Under the pieces are notes generated by a model that was not told the DNA's origin, did not search any database, and saw only the letters and a program-made list of their open reading frames with translations. From assembly GCA_054601695.1 (NCBI GenBank), contig BAAHQB010000140.1, positions 62,001 through 126,000 on the forward strand: 64,000 nt of DNA. The letters run 5' to 3'. Numbering within the stretch: the stretch's first letter is position 1; every line of letters begins with the position of its first letter. Origin of the DNA: Amorphochlora amoebiformis (taxonomy: Eukaryota; Cercozoa; Chlorarachniophyceae). Made by a program: the position numbers and the translations under genes. Shown in pieces: positions 46,376 through 64,000 of the stretch.

Positions 46376-46985
46376 CAGGGATCGTTATCACCTACACGTC
46401 AGACGGGTTTAACCAACTTTCCGGAATATGATTAACACCGAGTCAGGTTTGTTCTTGCCGTTTCTAGGGTGAAGATAGCCTTGCTTTGTTCGGGTCTAAA
46501 GGCATATCTCAAGCAAGCAACGTCGTCGAGAGAAAATCATCTTACTCTGCGCTCAAACAGTCATTCTAGTCCAGTTCTGTCCATGTTATTGTACACCTGC
46601 GGGAACTTCTAACTTATTAAATTTAGAACGCAGCTTTCTCCAAGATAACTTGTTCTTCATATAGTTTATCATATCTAGCTATACACATACGGACATTTAC
46701 TAGAAGATTTACAAATCTTGGTATATCTAACAACAGGGTAGCTAGATCTATAGTAGATTTTGAAAATTATTATTACGATTACTAACTGGCTAACTAGGCT
46801 AAACTTAGCACCGTACTCAGTTTAGGCAGAGTCACCAGAGTTGTCAATGAATCATTGCGTGAGTGTATGTGCGGTATAATATAATGACTTCAGAGTAACT
46901 TTTCTCACAAATATATTTTAAAAAATAAATCAACCCCTTCCTTACTATACACTTACATAACTTCACGGACTTCTAGACTCCTCGA
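46376..46985. other. Interval between converging gene ends
   Basis: Unique A/T-moderate sequence between the zinc-finger stop and the stop of the minus-strand gene at 46986. No supported exon was found. It presumably holds two 3' ends. Confidence 0.4.
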
Positions 46986-47895
<910 letters not shown>

Positions 47896-47975
47896 CAGTA
47901 CGATTATGGTTAGGTGTATGTGTATTTGGTATGTGTACTATAATGTATATGTACATATATATATATATATATATA

Positions 47976-48024
<49 letters not shown>

Positions 48025-48207
48025 AGTATATATTTATATATACGTGAATATATATATATATATATATAAATATATATATACACATATATATACATATATA
48101 TGTAAATAATATAGTACGTATATATATATATATAAAGTATTATATATATGTATATATATCATACATATGTACATATATATACATAATATATATATATATA
48201 CATATAT

Positions 48208-48239
<32 letters not shown>

Positions 48240-48265
48240 CGTATACATATTATACATATATATAT

Positions 48266-48337
<72 letters not shown>

Positions 48338-48374
48338 ATATATATATATATGATATTTATATATATATGAATAT

Positions 48375-48421
<47 letters not shown>

Positions 48422-48515
48422 ATACATATACACATATCCATTCATACATACATATCCAATTCAACAAATTTCAAATCCACGAACCCGAGGCGATCGGTTA
48501 TATCTCCCACCCCTC

Positions 48516-48720
48516 ATGAATTTCGGGTTTTTCTCAGCGATTACATTCAGCCTCGGAGCAGACTGCACCGTCGGAATTCTCGCCGGCGAGCGAGAAACTT
48601 CCCTCCTACATCTCCCTCCTTCCGACGCTGACAAAACACTCCTCTCTCAGAGGTGGTCAGATATTTTCATTCATCCGATATATACAGATATTATATTATA
48701 TATATATATATATATTATGA

Positions 48721-48766
<46 letters not shown>

Positions 48767-49549
48767 TATATGTATGTCAAATGCAATTTTTCGTTTTGTT
48801 ATCATAACTATTGTTTTTAATATTGTTATTACTATGCATATATATATATATATATAACTCTCTCCCAAACCCTAACCCTAACGCTAACTTTATTAAGACC
48901 CTATTCCGACCCTAATCTTGCCTAACTCTAACCCTGACCCTAACGTTAGCCCTAACCTAACTCTAATCCTGACCCTAACTAGCCCTAACCTAACCTAATT
49001 CTAACCCTGACCTTAACATTAGCCCTAATGTAATTCCATAACCCTGACCCTAACATTAGCCCTATCCTAACCCCTAACTCTAACCCTGACCCTAACATTA
49101 GCCCTAACCTAACCTAACTCTAATCCTGACGCTAACTAGGCCTAACCTGACCTAACCCTAACTCTGACCCTAACGTTAGCCATAACCTAACCTAAATCTA
49201 ATCTTGACCCTAACCTTAACCGTAACCCTCACCCGAACCCTGATCGAAGCTCATAACCGATCTCAGAGCAAGGTTAAGAGGCCTAAGCCTAAGCCTAAGC
49301 CTAAGCCTAAGCCTAGTGGTACCCTTAGGTTGACTCTGTTCTTAGCCTAACCCTAACCCTAACCCTAACCCTAACCCTAACCCTAACCCTAACCCTAATG
49401 CACCTGGTTTGACGGGGTCAACCCTCAGAGACACAGCGAGGGGGCTCTTCCGAACAGTAGCCTCTGGAGCTGAAGGGGTCAGCGTTAGAAGGGTTATGGT
49501 TATTCTAAGGCGATTTCGAGGAGGAAAGGGAGGTGAGGAGGATAGTTGA
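48516..49549 (+). CDS. Small two-exon protein (84 residues), unknown
   Basis: Exon 1, 48516-48652, starts MNFGFFSAITFSLGADCTVG and ends ..ADKTLLSQ with donor AG|GTGGTC. Exon 2, 49429-49549, follows acceptor caaccctcAG and reads DTARGLFRTVASGAEGVSVR then RVMVILRRFRGGKGGEEDS and TGA. Phase 2 matches exactly, adding Arg at the join. The hydrophobic N-terminus could be a signal or transit peptide. The intron holds TA repeat and a degenerate CCCTAA-type array, whose end provides the acceptor's pyrimidine tract. The minus strand over exon 1 is also open with splice-like borders, so strand choice rests mainly on the matching second exon. Confidence 0.5.
48866..49400 (+). repeat. Degenerate CCTAACCCTGA array, then (GCCTAA)n and CCCTAA
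   Basis: About 380 bp of CCTAACTCTAACCCTGACCC-like units, a short (AAGCCT)n at 49282-49312, then eight perfect CCCTAA units, all in the intron of the two-exon gene. Confidence 0.85.
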
Positions 49550-50032
49550 AGGTTATGGTTCTTTTTAGGCAATTTTAGAAATCGAGGAAGATAAGAGGGT
49601 AGGGAGGAGGAGAGGGGGAGAGAGAGGAAGGGCGAGAGAGCGAAAAAGGAGGGAGAGAGAAGAGGAGAGAAGGAGAAGAAAGAGATAGAGAAGAGAGGGG
49701 GAGAAGAGAGAGGGGGGAGAGAAAGAGGGAGAGAAGAGAGAGGGAGAGAAAGAGGGAGAGAAGAGAGAGGGAGAGAGGGAGAGCAGAGAGAGAGTTGGGG
49801 AGAAGAGAGGGGGGAGAAAGTGGGAGAGAAGAGAGAGGGGAGAGAGAGAGAGGAGAGAGTGAAGAAAGAGAGGAGAGGTAGAGAGAAGAGAGGGACGAGG
49901 GAGAGAGAGAGAGAGGAAAAAAAAGAGAGAGAAAAGAGATTGAGAGCAGAGAGGAAGAGAGAGGAAAGGAAAAGAGTGAAAGAGAGAGAACAGAGAAAGA
50001 GAGAAAGAGAAAAAGAGACAGAGAGAGAGTGG

Positions 50033-50077
<45 letters not shown>

Positions 50078-50110
50078 GAGAGAAAGTGAGAGAGAGAGAG
50101 AAATAATATA

Positions 50111-50156
<46 letters not shown>

Positions 50157-50301
50157 GTGAGTGAGAGAGAGAGAGGACGCAGACAAACAGAGAGGAGAAG
50201 AGAGAGAGAGAGAGAAGAGAGTGAAGAGAGGGGAAGAGGGAGAGAAGGATGAAGTATTTGGATGATCACACACACATGTATATATATATGTATATATGTA
50301 A

Positions 50302-50390
<89 letters not shown>

Positions 50391-50439
50391 GCATATCGCA
50401 TATTCACATGTAATAAATATATATATGCAATATACATAT

Positions 50440-50486
<47 letters not shown>

Positions 50487-50627
50487 CCACATATATATTG
50501 TTGGAACGACCATATACATAGCACGAGCGTACGTGAGTAGATATCGATAGCGTATTAAAACATACTCATACCTGTACTAGAGATCGCTAGAGATCCCAGA
50601 GACTATTGGAGATTGGAGCAGCCAGTA
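49550..50627. other. GA/TA-repeat interval between genes
   Basis: GA/GGGA-rich tract at 49600-50100 and 50155-50250, TA tracts at 50105-50150 and 50305-50390, then ordinary sequence from about 50480. No exon was found. Confidence 0.6.
49600..50250. repeat. GA/GGGA-rich domain
   Basis: GA-rich sequence with G-runs interrupted by a TA tract at 50105-50150. Confidence 0.9.
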
Positions 50628-56592
<5,965 letters not shown>

Positions 56593-56620
56593 CTAGATAT
56601 GTATATATATATATATATAT

Positions 56621-56684
<64 letters not shown>

Positions 56685-56776
56685 CTATATACATATATAT
56701 ATATATATATATACATAGTATATATAATTTTATATATATATATATATAAATATATATATATGTAATATAATATGTA

Positions 56777-56811
<35 letters not shown>

Positions 56812-56834
56812 CTTATATTGTAGGATATATATAT

Positions 56835-56884
<50 letters not shown>

Positions 56885-57143
56885 TTATATATTTATACGT
56901 ATATGCCTATGTTAAGGTCCAGTAATAAACATTCATACAGTGAGTAGAGAAAGGGTCAGTTAGGATTAGTACGCTTAGTTAGGGTTAGGGTTAGGGTTAG
57001 GTGGGCTTAGTTAGGGTTAGGGCTAAGGTGAGGGTTAGGGTTAGAGTGAAAATTAGAGGGTTAGGATTAGGGTTAGGAATAGGCTAGGGTTAGTGCCAGG
57101 GTTAGGATTAGGTAGGCTTAGTGAGGGTTAGGGTTATATACAA

Positions 57144-57184
<41 letters not shown>

Positions 57185-57527
57185 TATGTAAGGTTAGGTT
57201 AGAGTCAGGGTTTAGGGGTTAGGGTAGGGTTAAGTTTATAATTAGGTTAGATTCAGGATTAGGGTTAGGGTTAGGGTTAGGGTTAGGGTTATGGTTCGGA
57301 TTAGGTTAGATTCAGAGTTCGGGTTCGTGTTAGGGTTAGGATTAGACTCAGATTAGGGTTGGTTAGGGTTAGGGTTAGGGTTAGGGTTAGGGTTAGGGTT
57401 TGGGGTTTAGGGTTAGGGTTAGGGTTAGGGTTAGGTTTAGGATGGTTAGGGTTAGGGTTAGGGTTAGGGTTAGGGTTTGCAAGTCACGATTAGAAGTCAG
57501 AGTTAGGGTAGAATTTAAGGTCATGGG
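56593..57527. repeat. TA tracts then telomere-like array between two minus-strand genes
   Basis: TA repeat to about 56890, a short unique piece at 56900-56960, then TTAGGG-type repeat with variants at 56975-57480, broken by a TA tract at 57137-57187. No exon was found; it presumably contains the promoter of the gene at 56592. Confidence 0.7.
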
Positions 57528-58892
57528 TTAGAATTGGGTAATTTCACAGGAAACTTCATTAGGGTTAGGGTTAGGATCGTTTTTTTCGAAGAAAAGTGGA
57601 TTAGGTTTTTTTTTTAAGGTTAGAGATTTGTTTTTACCAGGAGATCCATGATGTCCTTGCGAGATCCATAATGCCATAATACCGAATTTGAGAAGCTGAG
57701 AGCATTTTAGGTGAAAATGAAGCAAAAACATTCTCTGTCTGTTTCTCGTGTCACAGTCGTGTGTAAGAAGCAGAGAGTGATTTAGGTGAAAATGAACCAA
57801 AAAAAAATCTGTCTAAGGGCAATTTAGGTGAAAATAAACCATGATTCTTTGTCTCTCTCTCTGTATTAGAAGCTGAGAGTAATTTAGGTGAAATTAAACC
57901 ATAGTTCTTTGTCTCTCTCTCGTGTGTAAGAAGCTGAGAGCAATTTAGGTGAAAATAGAGTAAATGTTTCTGTTTCTTGTGTAAAGCTAAGCGCAATTTA
58001 GGTGAAACTAAAGCAAAATTCTCTGTCTCTTGTGTAAAGAAGCCAAGAGAGCAATTTAAGTAAAAATGAAACCATAATTCTCTGTCTCTCTCTCGTGTGT
58101 ATTTTTTTTCTCCTCTCCGTCTTTTGGGTCTGATGCGCTCTCTCTTTTCTCTCTCTCTCTCTTACCTGTCTCATTAGGATTAGGGTTAGGTAGCTAGGGT
58201 TAGGGTTAGGGTTAGGGTTAGGGTTGGGGGTTTGGGTTAGGGATTGGGTTAGGAACAGAGTTAGGATGTACATACAGCTGTTGCAGCCGACCAGGCTACG
58301 TACTGTTGGAGTCGCCGAACACTAGGGTTATTGTTAGGGTTAGGGTTAGGGTTAGAGTTAGGGTTAGGGTTAGAGTTAGGGTTAGAGTTAGGTTTAGGTT
58401 TTGGGTTAGGGTTAGGGTAAGGATTAGGGTTAGGATTAGGAATTACGGTTATTATTAAGGTAAAGTAGGGTTTAGGGTTATGGTTACGCTTATGGTTAGG
58501 ATGAGGGTTAGGGTTAGGGTTAGACCCTAAGGTTAGGGTTAGAGTTAGATATATAATATACATCTGTTTATCTACATACATATATCTCAATATGTACCGA
58601 TTTTTTTCATATATATATATTTATATATATATATATATATATATAAATATATATATATATACATGTATACATATACATGGTTATTATTAAGGTAAAGGTT
58701 ACAACTAGGGTTTAGGGTTATGGTTACGCTTATGGTTAGGATGAGGGTTAGGGTTAGGGTTAGACCCTAAGGTTAGGGTTAGGGTTAGATATATAATGTA
58801 TGTCTGCTTATCTACATGCATATATTTCAATATGTACCGATTTTTCTTCATATATATATATATATATATATGTGTATGTATATATATAGATA

Positions 58893-58941
<49 letters not shown>

Positions 58942-60148
58942 ATCTGCATATCTACATACATATATCTCAATATGTACCGAATTCTTTCCTTAAAGCTTCC
59001 AGCAGTGAAGCCGAGTACTACAGCCGGAAAGTCCTAATATATATAAATATATATATATATATATGTATATATTTATATATATTCCCAAACCCTAGACCAA
59101 ACAAAATTTATATTTTCGAACCCTAATCCCAACAAAAATTCAAATTTTCGAACCCCCCAAGCACTCAAACAAGATTTTAAAATTCCCTAAACTCAACCAA
59201 ATTTCAAAATTCAAAAACCCCAAAAACACACAACAAAAAATTTCAAATTTCAAAAAGAACCCCCAAAGAAAAAATCAACTCACCAATATTCCAGTTCCCC
59301 CGGCGAAAATGAGAGACATACACACGAGGCAAACGTAGAAAATGTATGCAAAAGACTGACGATTATGCCACTTTTGCGCTCGGTGTGTCTTAAGTGCCAG
59401 CTGTTAGGGTTAGGGTTAGGGTTAGGGTTAGGGTTAGGGTTGGGGTTAGGGTTAGGGTTAGAAGTAGAGGTACGGTTAGTTAGGGTTTGAGTCAGGGTTA
59501 GGGTTAGGGTTTGAGTCAGGGTTAGGGTTAGGGTTTGAGTCAGGGTTAAGGTTAGGGTTTGGGTTAGGGCTAGGGTTAGAATCAGAGTTATGGTTAGTAG
59601 GGTTAGTAGGGTTAGGGTTAGGGTTAGAGTTAGAAATAGGTTTAGGAGTAGGTTTTTAGAGTTGGGGTTAGGGTTAGGGTTAGGGTTAGGGTTAGGGTTA
59701 GGGTTAAAAGTGGGGTTAGTAGGATTGGGTTAGGGTTGGAAGTAGGGTTAGGGTTAGTGTTAGGGTCAGGGTTAGGGTTAGGAACAGGGTCAGGGTTAGC
59801 GATAGGGTTAGGGTTAGATTGGGGTTAGGATTAGGGTTAGAAGTAGGATTAGGGTTTGGGTTAGGGTCAGGTTTAGGGTTAGGGTCAGGGTTAAGGTTAG
59901 GGTTAGGGTTAGGGTTAGGGTTAGGGTTAGGGTTGGGATTAGGGTTAGGGTTAGGGTTAGGGTTAGAGCTAGGGTTAGGGTTAGGGTTAGACTTCTACCC
60001 CTAAGCAGTGCGTGCAACCCTGAGAATAGTAAATGGAGGATTAGTATAGTTGAAACATATATATATATATATGTGAGTGTATATATACTATATATATATA
60101 TTAGAAAAAAGACTAGGAGAAACTATTAGAGATATATGGGCAGATATG

Positions 60149-60210
<62 letters not shown>

Positions 60211-61243
60211 TATATAAATCTACATATATATAGAGAGTGTGAGTATATATATATATATATATATACATAGATATATATAAGTATATAAATCTACATATAT
60301 ATATAGAGTGAGTAAGAGATGTACAGAGAGAAAGAGCAAGAGAGAGAGAAAGAGATACATACAGAGAGAAAAATTAATGCATTGATAGAAGAAAGGCAGA
60401 CAGGCTAAAAAAAGGAATGAAAACAGGGAGAGAACGATAGAGATTAACGAGATAGTAAGAACGAGAGAAAAAACAATGAACAAACCCGAAAAAAAAAAAA
60501 AAAAAAAAAAGGAAAAAAAACAAGAGCAAGAGAGAGAGAGCAAGTACGTGGGTGTCTTCTTCTAGTATACGGAGGAAGGAAAATGGATGATTTTGGGTGA
60601 ATTTCCCCATTCGCATCGGAACGTTTGGGAGATAGTAGAGAAGGCACTAAATATGATATATATATATATATATTATATATAAATATATGTGTCTGTGTCA
60701 AAATATGAATATACATGTATAGATATGTACATATCTATTTTTATATATTTGTGTATATAAAATGTATTACATGTAGCCTTTCTTTATTACTATGTGTATG
60801 TATGTATATATATGTATGTGTATATATTACACATATATGTACATGTAAATGCTTATAAATTTTCATGTACCCTTAAATATATATATATATGTATGTATAT
60901 GTATATGTGTAATATATGTATGTTGCATACTTACATGTATATAATTATCATTACCACCCTTATAATTGTCGACTACACCAAATTTATATACATTTAAATG
61001 TGTAAATGTATGTGTGTATGTGTATAGATATAGATGTCAATACATATTTATACCTACATGTTTATTATTATTAACCTTATAATTCCCGACTATACCCGCG
61101 AAGTGAAGAAATGTCGTGTAGAAGGGATACGACAGACATACTAATGCAGATTGCTGGTATGTGTATATATATGTATGTGTATGTAATGTGTACATGTATA
61201 GTATGTATGTAGTGTGTATGTATATGTGTATTTTAATATAATA

Positions 61244-61279
<36 letters not shown>

Positions 61280-61775
61280 ATGTGTGAAGAAATGTCGTAT
61301 AGAAGGGATACGACAGACATACTAATGCAGATTGCTGGTATGTATGTATGTATACATGTGTGCACACACTTACACATATTTATGTAATGTGTATGTATAG
61401 TATATATATATATAGTATGTGTATATATTAATGTAATAATATATGTACTTATGTGTGTATGTATGTATGTATATATGTATGTGTATATATGTATGAAGAA
61501 ATGTCGTGTAAAAGGGATACGACGGATATACTAATGCAGATTGCTGGTATACATATTATATGTGTGTATGTGTATATGTATGTGTATGTATGTAATGTGT
61601 ATGTATGTGTATGTGTATGTCTAGTGTATGTGTAGTATGTGTATATGTATTAATATATACATATATATATATAAATATAATAATATGTATACTTATGTGT
61701 ATGTATGTATGTATGTATGTATATGAAGAAATGTCGCATGCAAGGGATATGATAGACATACTAATGCAGATTGCT

Positions 61776-61814
<39 letters not shown>

Positions 61815-62429
61815 AACATACATGTATGTATATATATATATATGTATATATGTATGTGTGTATGTGTGTGTGTGTGTGTATATGTGTATAAATACATCAA
61901 TGTATACCTGAATATCCGGGCGATGCCTCCAGAGAACGAAGTTAATAAAAAGAGCTGTGTATATGGATATAATGTATATGTACATATGTATGTATATATA
62001 TGTATATATATGTTTATATATATATATATATTTATATGTACATTTTTCTACATGTACATAGATACATATATATATTATATGTATATATATATATATATTT
62101 CTATGTGTATATACATTTTTCTACATGTATGTGGATACATATATGTTATGTATATGTGTATGTATGTATGTATATATATATGTATTTCTACATATATATA
62201 TGTATGTGTATATATATATGTATATATATATATTTCTACACATATGTATGTGTATATGTTTCTACACATGTGTATATGTGTGTGTGTATGTGTATATATA
62301 TATATATATATATATAAATGTATATGTATATATATGTGTATATGTATATTGCATATATTATTAATATGTATATACATAATATGTATATTTATTTAGATGC
62401 ATAATGACCTCCTAACATTTATGTGTATG

Positions 62430-62469
<40 letters not shown>

Positions 62470-62493
62470 TGTAATATATAATACACATGTATA

Positions 62494-62531
<38 letters not shown>

Positions 62532-63210
62532 TAATGACCTCCCAACATTTGCAAGAGGAGAAAACTAACACCCACCTGAGTTTATGTAGATATATATGTG
62601 GATATATGTATGTGTGTAGTAGTATGTGTATAGTATATGTATATGTGTATATGTATATATATATATGTATTATGCATTTAGTATGTGTAGTATGTATGTA
62701 GTATTTATGTATGTATATGTGTATGTATGTATATGTGTATATATGTAATGTGTTACGTATGTGTATGTATGTATGTATGTGTATATATATATATATATAA
62801 TATACATACATATATAATATATATACATATACATATGTATAATGTGTATGTGTATAATACACCTATGTATATATGTATGTATACATATACATATGTATGT
62901 ATGTATATATATATATATGTATGTATATATATATTGTATACTATGTATATTATGTATGTGTATGTATGTATGTGTACATATGTATATGTGTATGTGTACA
63001 TATATATATATATATGTATGTGTGCATGTATATGTATAAATATCTATGTGCATTATGTGTAGATGTGTATATAGGATAATATATACATGTATGTATATGT
63101 ATAAATATATGTATGTAAATATATATATTATATTTGTAAATATAATGTATATATTATATGTATTATATGTATAAACATTATATATATATATATATATGTA
63201 TGTATATCGT

Positions 63211-63264
<54 letters not shown>

Positions 63265-63350
63265 GTATATATTTATATGTATGTGTATTGACCCATATAA
63301 CTAGCATCCACTCCATCCGAATCAGAAACACGAGGAAAATAATTGGAAAT
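57528..63350 (-). CDS. Polytopic membrane protein, unknown family (5' end beyond or near right edge)
   Basis: Exons: 63350-63293 ([19 protein letters not shown]), 62575-62539 ([12 protein letters not shown]), 61954-61908 ([15 protein letters not shown]), 61153-61096 ([18 protein letters not shown]), 60646-60571 ([18 protein letters not shown]..), 60019-59999 (GCTHCLG), 59400-59284 ([20 protein letters not shown].. then [19 protein letters not shown]), 59033-58978 ([18 protein letters not shown]), 58321-58276 ([15 protein letters not shown]), 57695-57638 ([19 protein letters not shown]), 57553-57528 (SCEITQF, TAA). Phases agree except 61908 to 61096, where a small exon is missing. At least five hydrophobic stretches alternate with basic loops, the appearance of a multipass membrane protein. 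Splice sites are good, for example TTG|GTGAGT at 59284 and acceptor catttactattctcAG at 60020. I do not recognise the family. Confidence 0.65.
57696..58110 (-). repeat. About 60-75-bp array of acceptor copies
   Basis: About six units in sense TTCACCTAAATTGCTCTCAG CTTCTTACACACGAGAG, the acceptor and first bases of the exon at 57695 repeated upstream of it. Confidence 0.88.
58180..58800 (+). repeat. TTAGGG-type arrays and two copies of the exon 58978 donor
   Basis: TTAGGG at 58180-58240, 58322-58545 and 58690-58790. AATATGTACCGATTTTTTTC at 58590 and 58830 copies the exon end and GTACATATTGAG donor at 58978. Confidence 0.85.
59401..59995 (+). repeat. TTAGGG-type array filling an intron
   Basis: About 590 bp of TTAGGG with variants. 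In sense, CCCTAACAG forms the acceptor of the exon at 59400. Confidence 0.9.
60300..60545. repeat. GA-rich stretch with 20-odd-base poly(A)
   Basis: AGAGAGAAAG-rich sequence with an A-run at about 60489-60511, in an intron of the membrane-protein gene. Confidence 0.85.
61280..61790 (-). repeat. Three copies of the exon 61096-61153 5' part
   Basis: GAAATGTCGTATAGAAGGGA.. through ..GCAGATTGCTGGTAT recurs at about 61288, 61497 and 61730. The copy at 61096 is the one with a donor. Confidence 0.9.
62398..62425 (-). repeat. Copy of the exon 62539 donor end
   Basis: TGCATAATGACCTCCTAACA here repeats 62528-62550, the donor and end of the exon 62539-62575. Confidence 0.75.
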
Positions 63351-63357
63351 CTGTCAT

Positions 63358-63400
<43 letters not shown>

Positions 63401-63539
63401 ATATAATATATATATATATACATATATGTATATATATAATATATATATGTATATAATGTGTATGTATATGTATATATATATATATACATATATATATTAT
63501 ATATATACATATATGTATATATACATACATACATAATAT

Positions 63540-64000
63540 AACAGTTAATTAAGCATAACAGGTTATGAACCATAACAGGTTACAAAGCACAATATTATCG
63601 AAAAATACGAGAAAGATAATTGAGAATATGTGATTATATAAATATCAGCTAGTCAAGCATAATAATGGGTTATGAAGCATGATAATATTGAAAATATTTG
63701 ATTATGTGTAACAGCGAATTAAGCACAATAGGTTATGAAGCCTAATAGGTTACGAAACACAATATTATCAGAAAAATCACGAGAAAGAAAATTAAAAATC
63801 TGTGATTATATCGATAACCACTTGTCATGCATAGTAGGTTATGAGCACATGTATATATAACAACTAATCAAGCATTATAATATTAGGTTATGAAGGATAG
63901 GTTATAACACATAATACTGTCAAAGAACACGAGAAATAGATAATTTGAAATCTGTGATTATCTAACTTGGTTATGAATCATAATATCAGAAGAGAAACAT
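63540..64000 (-). repeat. About 150-bp array of decayed exon copies at right edge
   Basis: GGTTATGAA and ACGAGAAA..ATTTGAAATCTGTGATTAT units recur at about 63600, 63770 and 63920. In sense, CACAGATTT..TTTCTCGTG parallels the acceptor and start of the exon at 63350. Confidence 0.75.

Overview
This is a eukaryotic nuclear window. It is built almost entirely of (TA)n microsatellite, TTAGGG-type telomeric repeat in both orientations, GA/CT tracts and minisatellites, with short islands of ordinary sequence between them. There are no bacterial signals. Most long reading frames are translated microsatellite (YIYIYI, RERERE, SLSLSL, GLGLGL) and are not genes. The real genes are very intron-rich. Most exons are only 10-120 nt, and when consecutive islands are joined at AG|exon|GT boundaries the splice phases agree and continuous proteins appear. 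All exon models were made by eye from splice signals, phase and open frame; there is no transcript evidence. The telomere motif is TTAGGG (vertebrate, fungal, amoebozoan, holozoan and some algal type, not the plant/apicomplexan TTTAGGG). I cannot name the organism; an intron-dense protist or early-branching opisthokont/amoebozoan is my guess.

Layout, left to right. (1) Minus strand, about 1.8 kb to the left edge: N-terminal part of a pectinacetylesterase/Notum-family hydrolase in four exons. (2) Plus strand, 2.7-5.0 kb: a TMEM14-family small membrane protein with (AG)18 in a coding exon. (3) Minus strand, 38.0 to 6.3 kb: one very long gene or two adjacent genes. It has an SH3 domain (34.8-33.1 kb) followed by about 40 phase-compatible exons encoding a helical (HEAT/ARM-like) protein of roughly 675 residues. 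Its last about 90 residues resemble the SPIN90/WISH/Dip1 leucine-rich domain. (4) 38-42.8 kb: repeats, including five exon-like modules, a large duplication and two GA-rich domains. (5) Plus strand, 42.9-43.5 kb: a weakly supported gene. (6) Plus strand, 44.7-46.3 kb: a C2H2 zinc-finger protein with ordinary short introns. (7) Minus strand, 47.9-47.0 kb: C-terminal exons of a basic, low-complexity protein. (8) Plus strand, 48.5-49.5 kb: a two-exon small protein. (9) Minus strand, 56.6-50.6 kb: an unknown protein with a hydrophobic segment and a His/Gly patch. (10) Minus strand, right edge to 57.5 kb: a polytopic membrane protein.

The outstanding observation is how the non-coding sequence is organised. 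Nearly every intron is filled by a simple or telomeric repeat that starts within a few bases of the splice site. Many introns also hold tandem, decayed copies of the neighbouring splice site plus part of its exon, from 2 to about 26 copies. I could find this in all of the clearly intron-rich genes except the pectinacetylesterase, and it looks like a general local mechanism acting at exon-intron borders. The zinc-finger gene, with introns near 60 nt and no repeat filler, is the exception.
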